From contig CALZBR010000005.1 in assembly GCA_945621435.1 (NCBI GenBank), forward strand, positions 1 to 64,000: a stretch of DNA of 64,000 nucleotides, read 5' to 3'. The notes beneath the pieces are model-generated. The model was not told the DNA's origin, ran no database searches, and worked only from the letters and a program-made list of their open reading frames with translations. The stretch comes from an uncultured Lachnospiraceae bacterium (GTDB lineage: Bacteria > Bacillota > Clostridia > Lachnospirales > Lachnospiraceae). Both the position numbers and the translations under genes were made by a program. Within the stretch, counting starts at the first letter, position 1, and the number at the start of each line of letters is the position of its first letter. Below are positions 18,842 through 25,820 of this stretch, one piece after another.

Positions 18842-20062
18842 ATGAAAAAGCTGTTGCTTCTTTTTATTCCATTTCTGCTTCTGGCAGGAGGAATTGGTGG
18901 ATACATATTTTGGTATAATCTGCCCTTTCAACAGATTGAAAGAGCCTTGCAGGCAGAGGATTACGAGACGGTAGCTGAGCTGTATGGGGAGCTGTCCCGG
19001 GAAGAGGACAGGGAGACCGTGCAGGAGACGCTGTCGGCAGTCGCAGAGGAATATTACGAGGAGTATCGGAAGGAAAAAATATCCTTTGAGGAGGCGGATG
19101 GGTACTTTAACCTGGTATGGAAGGCGCTGAAGGATAAGCGCGAAGTGGTCGTGCAAAGAGAGGATATGGAGGAAATCCGCGAGTCACGAATCACATTTGA
19201 ACAGGGCGAGGAGTTAATGGAGCAGGGAGAATATCTGGAGGCAATTGTGTGTTTTCGGGAGATATCTGCTCTTGACGGAAAGTATCGGAAGAAAGCGGAG
19301 GAATGGATTCCGGTCTGCAGAAACGGATATTGCGAGGAGGTGCTTGGCCGGGTACAGGAGATGCTGGAAGCAAAAGCCTTTGAAGACGCACATCAGCTCG
19401 TCGGGGAGGCGCTGGAGCATTTTCCGGAGGAAGTGAGCCTGACACAGAAGCAACAGGAAATAGAGGAGCTGGAGAAGCAGGAGCGAGAACGGCTTGAGCG
19501 AGAGCGGTTGGAGAGAGAACAGCTTCTTCTGGTGGGAAACTGGAGCATGGAATACGACCTGGGGGAACTGATAGCGGAAGAATTGGGGGTAAAGGGATAT
19601 TTGCTTTATTTCCCAGTGAAAATGATAGTTACCATTGATGAGGCTTCCCTGCAGATGTATGTGCAGAAGGACAGCATCAAGCCTGCCCTGGATGCGCTGA
19701 CGGCAGATCCGGCCTCCATGAATGCCATCTATCAGGTAGCCCAAAACTATGGAATCAATAAGTCCACGGCAGATTTCCTGATCCGGCTGACCTATGGCGG
19801 TTCCTATTCGGATTTCATTCTGGATAATTTCGGTGATGAGATTGATGCAGCACTTGCAGAATTCAGCCTGAGTACCATATATTATGCGGATGGCACAAGA
19901 ATCTATCTGGGTACAGCACAGGAAAATGAGACGCACTATCTTTCCTATGTGTGCTCGCTTGAGGAATTGCAGCTGGAGGGGTATGTGGGAGGGCAGATGC
20001 CCTTGTCGCTGCTGGAATGGGAGGAACCCTTATGCCTTAAACCGGTATCAGGGGCGGGCTGA
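18842..20062 (+). CDS. Membrane-anchored/secreted hypothetical protein with TPR-like helical and charged repeat region
   Basis: N-terminal TM/signal (MKKLLLLFIPFLLLAGGIGGYIFWY) then Glu/Arg-rich helices (QERERLERERLEREQ). RBS GAGGAAGG before ATG 18842. Confidence 0.65.
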   Translation: MKKLLLLFIPFLLLAGGIGGYIFWYNLPFQQIERALQAEDYETVAELYGELSREEDRETVQETLSAVAEEYYEEYRKEKISFEEADGYFNLVWKALKDKREVVVQREDMEEIRESRITFEQGEELMEQGEYLEAIVCFREISALDGKYRKKAEEWIPVCRNGYCEEVLGRVQEMLEAKAFEDAHQLVGEALEHFPEEVSLTQKQQEIEELEKQERERLERERLEREQLLLVGNWSMEYDLGELIAEELGVKGYLLYFPVKMIVTIDEASLQMYVQKDSIKPALDALTADPASMNAIYQVAQNYGINKSTADFLIRLTYGGSYSDFILDNFGDEIDAALAEFSLSTIYYADGTRIYLGTAQENETHYLSYVCSLEELQLEGYVGGQMPLSLLEWEEPLCLKPVSGAG

Positions 20063-20120
20063 CTGAACAGCATCGAAAACAATTATATACCCAAGATGTT
20101 ATTTCGGAGGGGAGACTAAA

Positions 20121-20390
20121 ATGTGGTATGTGAAAAGCATAACAGAGGCCGACTATGGTTGTGAGGAGAGAATGCCCGGTGAGCCGGTGATGGCGCTGGT
20201 AACGCTGGAAAGCGAAGACGGACGCGTGAGCCGGTTTGAGGTGGCAGAAGACTGGCTGCTTCATCAGGGAATTGACGAAGGGGACGAGTGGCCGGAGGAT
20301 ATTGATGAGCCTGATGTAGTTGCTGAGAAGGCCAATAAGATGTCTGAGTGGATGGAGAATTATATGGCGGCATTGGAGGAGCTGGAGTAA
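20121..20390 (+). CDS. Small acidic hypothetical protein
   Basis: 89-aa ORF with RBS GGAGGGGA just upstream. Confidence 0.55.
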   Translation: MWYVKSITEADYGCEERMPGEPVMALVTLESEDGRVSRFEVAEDWLLHQGIDEGDEWPEDIDEPDVVAEKANKMSEWMENYMAALEELE

Positions 20391-20586
20391 CCGACATATT
20401 TTCAACTACAGTGTATTGACTTTGGAGTTGCAGACCGATATTGAAGGTGTCCTCGTCGGTGACGGGGATATTGTTCGTTGTGGGATAGGTTAGCGGAAAA
20501 ATAATGACAAACTAAAGAATTTGTGCTATAGCGCATATATGGTAGGGTATGTGCATATAGTATATAAAAGGAAGACACAAAATTGC

Positions 20587-20615
20587 TTGCAAATATTACT
20601 TATAAGTAATATAAT
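20587..20615 (+). promoter_or_regulatory. Promoter of TAC-like operon with perfect 20-bp palindrome between -35 and -10
   Basis: -35 TTGCAA (20587-20592), 17-bp spacer, -10 TATAAT (20610-20615). Palindrome ATATTACTTA/TAAGTAATAT occupies 20593-20612. Confidence 0.75.
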
Positions 20616-20641
20616 TGATATACAAAGGAGGAGGTTACGAT

Positions 20642-21028
20642 GTGGAATTAGAGAAAATTGACATAAATGGATTGAATGATATATATGCATTATCTGTTGT
20701 ACAAAAAGAATTCACCAAATCAGTTAATGAGCAATGGAAAAGCAATCCACCTTGGCAGAGATACCAGAAAAAATTAATTCAAGATTTGGCTGTTTTAGAT
20801 ATGGAAAAAGAGCGTGCTATTGATTTGCCACAGTATGAAAAACTAACTGGTGAAAAAGAACTTTTCAGCATTAGACATCCGGAATCGAAAAAGAATGTAA
20901 GAATAATATATACGATTGTTGAAGGAGGCATTGTTGTATTGTTGGTAGCCTTTTTAGAGAAAAATGATGGAGATTATCAAAATGCCATAAATGTTGCGAA
21001 GTGTAGATTGCAGTGGTTAAATAGTTAG
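20642..21028 (+). CDS. HigB/RelE-like type II toxin
   Basis: GTG start after AAAGGAGGAGG. C-terminal ELFSIRHPESKKNVRIIYTIVEGGIVVLLVAFLEKNDGDYQNAINVAKCRLQWL is typical of phage-derived Gp49/HigB-like toxins. Upstream TTG 20615 overlaps the -10. Confidence 0.8.
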   Translation: MELEKIDINGLNDIYALSVVQKEFTKSVNEQWKSNPPWQRYQKKLIQDLAVLDMEKERAIDLPQYEKLTGEKELFSIRHPESKKNVRIIYTIVEGGIVVLLVAFLEKNDGDYQNAINVAKCRLQWLNS

Positions 21029-21078
21029 TGAAAAATAGATAACAATAGATAAAAAGTGTAAAGAATATGGAGGAATTA

Positions 21079-21480
21079 ATGATGGGAGTTATGGAGAAAG
21101 TTGCTAATGCAAAAAAAACCAGTTGGGTATCAGAAGGAATTTCTGAGGCGGAGATAAAGACGACCATTGAACTGGCAAAAATCTCTGCCAAAATAGAAAG
21201 ATGTAGACTTGATTTAGGTATGACACAAATAGAATTTGCAAGGTTTATGGGAGTAACACAAGGAATGGTCTCGAAGTGGGAGAGTCGGGACTATAATTTT
21301 ACTGTGAGGTCGTTAAATGAGATATGTCAAAAGTTAGACATTACGTTGTCTGTGAGTATTGAAAAGCCTTGTTTAAAGAATGATTATGCAGTGATTAAGT
21401 GGGACGAAGAAAAAAACAAATATAATAGAAAAAAGAAAAATTGGGTTTGTGTTTTAAAAGAGAAGGAGGCTATTGCGTAA
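21079..21480 (+). CDS. HigA-like XRE antitoxin with C-terminal extension
   Basis: HTH: KIERCRLDLGMTQIEFARFMGVTQGMVSKWESRDYNFTVRSLNEICQKLDITLSV. About 36 extra residues after the HTH. ATG 21067, 21079 and 21082 are in frame; GGAGG at 21069 favours 21079 or 21082. Confidence 0.85.
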   Translation: MMGVMEKVANAKKTSWVSEGISEAEIKTTIELAKISAKIERCRLDLGMTQIEFARFMGVTQGMVSKWESRDYNFTVRSLNEICQKLDITLSVSIEKPCLKNDYAVIKWDEEKNKYNRKKKNWVCVLKEKEAIA

Positions 21481-21911
21481 TGGAATTAAACATGATAGCG
21501 ACCGGAATTGAATTGGTTGGAACAACTGTTAAGTCTTTAACTATAGACAATAGTATTGTTGATGCAGAAAGAGATGGAAAAAGGAACTTTGGCATAAACA
21601 TAAATGAACCAGAATTTCAACAAACAGATAATAAATGGTTTGCTCAAATATTGATAGATTTTGAGATAGATATTATTCAAACAGAAGAACAAAAATGCAG
21701 TGTGAAATTATCTGTTGAGGGCGCTTTTTTATCTGAGGAAAATGCTGATATGGAAACATTTAAAGAACTTGTTATTGTGAATGGTGCAGCAGCACTTATT
21801 GGAATTGCAAGAGGTAAAATTGAAGCAATTACAGCAAATATATTTAATAATGGAAAGATAGTCATTCCGTTTGTGAATGTTATAGATTATTACAAGAGTT
21901 TGAGTGAATAA
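21480..21911 (+). CDS. SecB-like chaperone (TAC-associated candidate)
   Basis: ATG overlaps the antitoxin stop (TAATG). SecB-like pattern: short N-terminal strand, alternating beta strands, then ELVIVNGAAALIGIARGKIEAITANIFNNGKIVIPFVNVIDYYKSL, comparable to the SecB C-terminal half. Confidence 0.75.
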   Translation: MELNMIATGIELVGTTVKSLTIDNSIVDAERDGKRNFGININEPEFQQTDNKWFAQILIDFEIDIIQTEEQKCSVKLSVEGAFLSEENADMETFKELVIVNGAAALIGIARGKIEAITANIFNNGKIVIPFVNVIDYYKSLSE

Positions 21912-22024
21912 CAAATAAGCATAATGATGGCAAATTGTATGTATTACACATCAGAGATTCCGAAAAGCTCCTTTCTACGCAGTTTATAAAATGTGATAAA
22001 GTCCGGCTACCGACAGTATTTTTG

Positions 22025-22066
22025 ATAAGGGAAATACAGAAGAAATGACGTATTTCCCTTATTTTT
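22025..22066 (+). terminator. Strong intrinsic terminator
   Basis: 13-bp perfect stem ATAAGGGAAATAC ... GTATTTCCCTTAT followed by TTTT. Confidence 0.8.
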
Positions 22067-22305
22067 GGGATTCATTCCTGTTTTACTTTTTCTCTTAAGT
22101 TAATGACATTGAAAGTAAACGTGACAAAAAAATAGCACTGTATTTTGTTTTGGTTGCGATTGTTCGGATAAACTAATATAATATTCTTGGAGAGTTGTCT
22201 GAAAGAAGTGAGAATCTGCTTGATGCAGTGAAGCTGATTCTGCGCAGGCGATAATATGAGATATAGAAGCGCCGTTCCGCGCGGACTGAAGAGGAGGAAC
22301 GAAGG

Positions 22306-22707
22306 GTGAAGAAAAGATACCGGATACTGGGGGCGAGTGCTGTAGTGCTTCTTGTTGCAGGAGTCATCATATACAACAAGGTGAAGATTTCTGAAGATAA
22401 ATATAAATCGATTACAATGGATGAAGCAAAGGAGATTTTTGCGGAAGCAGGAGATTATATCATTCTGGATGTAAGAAGAGCGGATGAGTATGCTGAGGGA
22501 CATATTCCGGGAGCAGTTAACCTTGCGAATGAAGCTATTGGAGCTACGCAGCCGGCAGAGCTTCCGGAGAAAGACAGGGTCATCTATGTGTACTGCAGAA
22601 GCGGGCGCAGAAGTAAGGAGGCAGCAGCCAAGCTTGCGGCCTTAGGGTATAGGAATATTATTGAGTGCGGCGGTATCCTTGATTGGACGGGAGCTGTTGA
22701 GAAGTGA
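22306..22707 (+). CDS. Membrane-anchored rhodanese-like domain protein
   Basis: N-terminal TM then ILDVRRADEYAEGHIPGAVNLANE...VIYVYCRSGRRSKEAAAKLAALGY. GTG start after GAGGAGG. Confidence 0.9.
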   Translation: MKKRYRILGASAVVLLVAGVIIYNKVKISEDKYKSITMDEAKEIFAEAGDYIILDVRRADEYAEGHIPGAVNLANEAIGATQPAELPEKDRVIYVYCRSGRRSKEAAAKLAALGYRNIIECGGILDWTGAVEK

Positions 22708-22769
22708 TGAATCGCAGTGAGAAAGCAGTCTGCACCAGGATATCAGACTGAGGAAAGGATGAAGTAAAT

Positions 22770-23123
22770 ATGGAATTTTTATGCTATGCAAAGTGTACTA
22801 CTTGCCAGAAGGCAAAGAAGTGGTTGGATGAAAAAGGAATGAAATATACAGAGAGACCGATCAAGGAGCAGAATCCTACCTTGGAAGAGCTGAAGACCTG
22901 GCATCGGATGAGCGGGCTTCCGCTTAAGAAGTTCTTTAATACAAGCGGCCTTCTCTATAAGGATATGAATCTTAAGGAAAGGCTTCCTGAGATGAGTGAA
23001 GAGGAGCAGTATGCTCTTCTTGCTACAGATGGTATGCTGGTTAAGAGGCCAATGCTTATTGGAGAGGATTTTGTGCTTGTCGGATTTAAGGAGGCTGATT
23101 GGGAAAGTGTTCTGTTTCGATAA
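22770..23123 (+). CDS. ArsC/Spx family (thioredoxin-fold) protein
   Basis: CYAKCTTCQKAKKWLDEKGMKYTERPIKEQNPTLEEL...LVKRPMLIGEDFVLVGF. Confidence 0.9.
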   Translation: MEFLCYAKCTTCQKAKKWLDEKGMKYTERPIKEQNPTLEELKTWHRMSGLPLKKFFNTSGLLYKDMNLKERLPEMSEEEQYALLATDGMLVKRPMLIGEDFVLVGFKEADWESVLFR

Positions 23124-23138
23124 TAACGAGGAGAAAAA

Positions 23139-23261
23139 ATGATAAGAGAATATAAGAAAGAGGATCTGGCCGCCTGCGCCAAAGTATTGAAAGAGGCTTT
23201 CCAAGAATGGCTTCCGGGTTACGGAAGGCGTGATATGCATGTATTGGGTGTGAACGCATAA
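23139..23261 (+). pseudogene. Truncated N-terminus of a GNAT-like acetyltransferase
   Basis: MIREYKKEDLAACAKVLKEAFQEWLPGYGRRDMHVLGVNA* starts like a GNAT domain with a good RBS but stops after 40 aa; no remainder found downstream. Confidence 0.45.
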
Positions 23262-23374
23262 CTCGTTATAAAAATAACGGAAGCACCCAAATTATTCTTG
23301 CAATCTTTCCCGCTATTGCGTTATAGTAGCATAAGAAAGACAATATAAACTTGTGTGATACGGAGGACGTACCA

Positions 23375-24958
23375 ATGGTAGCATGGAACAATTTTGATAC
23401 TTTGAAGTCCTATCAGGAGCTCAAAGAGAACACAAAGAAGGTAAGGCTTGCAACAGTGATGTCCGGTGACAACGGAGCGAGCCGCGTAAAGAATTACAGC
23501 ATCCCTATGGGAGCGGGACTGGTATATAATTATGCAGCCAAGGAAGTGGATGAGGATATCATCTCCACACTTGCTGCATTGGCTGAGGAGGCACAGCTTA
23601 CCGAAAAATATGCTGAGCTGTACAACGGCGAGGTGGTAAATACCGGAGAAAAGCGTCTGGTGCTGCACCAGCTGACCCGCGGACAGCTGGGCAATGCAGT
23701 GACTGCAGACGGTGTGGACAAGAGAGATTTCTACGTTGAGCAGCAGAACAGAATTGCTGATTTTGCAAATAAGGTTCATTCCGGAGAAATCGTAAATGCA
23801 GCCGGCGAAAAGTTCACCACAGTTGTTCAGATTGGTATCGGCGGAAGTGACCTTGGTCCCCGTGCCATGTACCTGGCATTGGAGAACTGGGCGAAAAAGA
23901 ACGGCACCTTCAAGATGGAAGCAAAGTTTATCAGCAACGTGGATCCGGATGATGCGGCAGCAGTCCTGAATTCCGTTGATGTTGCACATTCCATTTTTGT
24001 ACTGGTATCCAAGTCCGGAACCACACTTGAGACTCTGACCAATGAATCCTTTGTGAAGGATGCTCTTGCCAAGGCAGGTCTTGATGCATCAAAGCACATG
24101 ATTGCCGTAACCAGTGAGACTTCTCCCCTTGCAAAGAGCAGCGATTATCTGGCAGCCTTCTTTATGGATGATTATATCGGAGGACGTTTCTCCTCTACCT
24201 CAGCGGTAGGCGGAGCAGTTCTTTCCCTGGCATTTGGTCCCAAGGTATTTGCTGATTTCTTAAAGGGCGCAGCAGAAGAGGATGTCCTTGCGAAGAACAC
24301 TGATATCCGCAAGAATCCTGCACTGATGGATGCACTGATTGGAGTTTACGAGAGAAACATTCTGGGATATCCTGCAACTGCAGTACTTCCTTACTCCCAG
24401 GCACTTTCCCGTTTCCCTGCTCACCTGCAGCAGCTTGACATGGAGTCTAACGGCAAGTCGGTAAACCGTTTCGGCGAGCCTGTCAGCTATGTAACCGGTC
24501 CCATCATCTTCGGTGAGCCCGGAACGAATGGTCAGCATTCCTTCTACCAGCTACTGCATCAGGGAACAGATATCACACCGCTCCAGTTCATTGGATTTAA
24601 GAACAGTCAGATTGGTACGGATGTAGATATTCAGGGAAGTACCAGCCAGCAGAAGCTCTGCGCAAACGTGGCAGCACAGATTGTTGCCTTTGCCTGCGGT
24701 AAGGCTGATGACAATAAGAACAAGAACTTTGAGGGAGGACGCCCCTCCAGCATCATCATCGGAGAGAAGCTTACGCCCGAAGCTCTGGGTGCCCTTTTGG
24801 CACACTTCGAGAACAAAGTAATGTTCCAGGGCTTTGTATGGAATATCAACAGCTTTGACCAGGAAGGCGTACAGCTCGGCAAGGTACTTGCCAAGAAGGT
24901 ACTTGCCCATGAGACAGAAGGAGCGTTAAAGGTTTACAGTGAATTGTTGAATATCTGA
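23375..24958 (+). CDS. pgi: Glucose-6-phosphate isomerase
   Basis: GIGGSDLGPRAMYLAL, VLVSKSGTTLETL, DDYIGGRFSSTSAVGG, GEPGTNGQHSFYQLLHQGT motifs; RBS CGGAGG. Confidence 0.95.
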   Translation: MVAWNNFDTLKSYQELKENTKKVRLATVMSGDNGASRVKNYSIPMGAGLVYNYAAKEVDEDIISTLAALAEEAQLTEKYAELYNGEVVNTGEKRLVLHQLTRGQLGNAVTADGVDKRDFYVEQQNRIADFANKVHSGEIVNAAGEKFTTVVQIGIGGSDLGPRAMYLALENWAKKNGTFKMEAKFISNVDPDDAAAVLNSVDVAHSIFVLVSKSGTTLETLTNESFVKDALAKAGLDASKHMIAVTSETSPLAKSSDYLAAFFMDDYIGGRFSSTSAVGGAVLSLAFGPKVFADFLKGAAEEDVLAKNTDIRKNPALMDALIGVYERNILGYPATAVLPYSQALSRFPAHLQQLDMESNGKSVNRFGEPVSYVTGPIIFGEPGTNGQHSFYQLLHQGTDITPLQFIGFKNSQIGTDVDIQGSTSQQKLCANVAAQIVAFACGKADDNKNKNFEGGRPSSIIIGEKLTPEALGALLAHFENKVMFQGFVWNINSFDQEGVQLGKVLAKKVLAHETEGALKVYSELLNI

Positions 24959-25018
24959 GGTTTACATTAACAGACAATGGGTATGACCATACGCATTTGG
25001 TAATATGTTAATACAGGG

Positions 25019-25052
25019 ACACTTGCGTCAGCATAAGGCGCAAGTGTTTTTT
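25019..25052 (+). terminator. Intrinsic terminator downstream of pgi
   Basis: ACACTTGCG (25019-25027) ... CGCAAGTGT (25039-25047) then TTTTT. Confidence 0.8.
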
Positions 25053-25157
25053 GTTATCCTATTACGGGAAATGATAAAAGTGTTAGTCTTGTAACCTGAG
25101 TGTAACACTGGGGAGATATAGTATAGCTTAGAAAGAAAATTATTTTCAGGAGGAAGT

Positions 25158-25820
25158 ATGGAATTATTAAGAGTGGAACATTTATCAAAAATATACGGGA
25201 AAGGACAGAACGAGGTAAGGGCTCTTGACGATGTCAGCCTTACCGTGGAAAAAGGAGAGTTTGTGGCTATCGTGGGAGCCAGCGGCTCCGGAAAGTCCAC
25301 ACTGCTTCATCTGATTGGAGGCGTGGACAGACCTACGGGAGGAAAGGTATTCCTCAACGATACGGACATTTTTGCCTTGAATGATGACAAACTGGCGATC
25401 TTTCGCAGAAGGCAGGTAGGAATCATCTATCAGTTCTATAACCTGATTCCGATTCTGAACGTGGAAGAGAATATCGCCCTGCCCCTGGAGCTGGATGAGA
25501 GAAAGGTGGAACCCAAGGAAATGGAGGAGATGCTTCAGAGACTGGGGCTTTTGGAGAGGCGGACCCACTTGCCCAATGAGCTGTCGGGAGGGCAGCAGCA
25601 GAGAACCTCCATCGGCCGGGCACTGATTACCGGTCCTTCCCTGATTCTTGCAGATGAGCCCACGGGAAATCTGGATACCAAATCGGGGAATGAGATTATG
25701 GAGCTTCTGAAGAAATCCAATCGCGAGCTCAAACAGACCATTATTATGATCACACATAATATGGAGCTTGCGCGGGAGGCAGACCGAATCATTATGATTG
25801 AGGATGGTAAGATAAAATGA
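25158..25820 (+). CDS. ABC transporter ATP-binding protein, MacB/BceA-like
   Basis: GASGSGKSTLLHLIGGVDRPTGG, LSGGQQQRTSIGRAL, LILADEPTGNLD. Confidence 0.93.
   Translation: MELLRVEHLSKIYGKGQNEVRALDDVSLTVEKGEFVAIVGASGSGKSTLLHLIGGVDRPTGGKVFLNDTDIFALNDDKLAIFRRRQVGIIYQFYNLIPILNVEENIALPLELDERKVEPKEMEEMLQRLGLLERRTHLPNELSGGQQQRTSIGRALITGPSLILADEPTGNLDTKSGNEIMELLKKSNRELKQTIIMITHNMELAREADRIIMIEDGKIK

Noticed and set aside
19480-19525. Glu/Arg-rich repeat in the 18842 CDS as a DNA repeat element
   Set aside because: Explained by a charged coiled-coil/ER-rich helix (ERERLERERLEREQ) within a coding region.
20615-20641. TTG 20615 as the toxin start (ORF track)
   Set aside because: TTG overlaps the predicted -10 element and lacks an SD; the GTG at 20642 has a strong SD at proper spacing.
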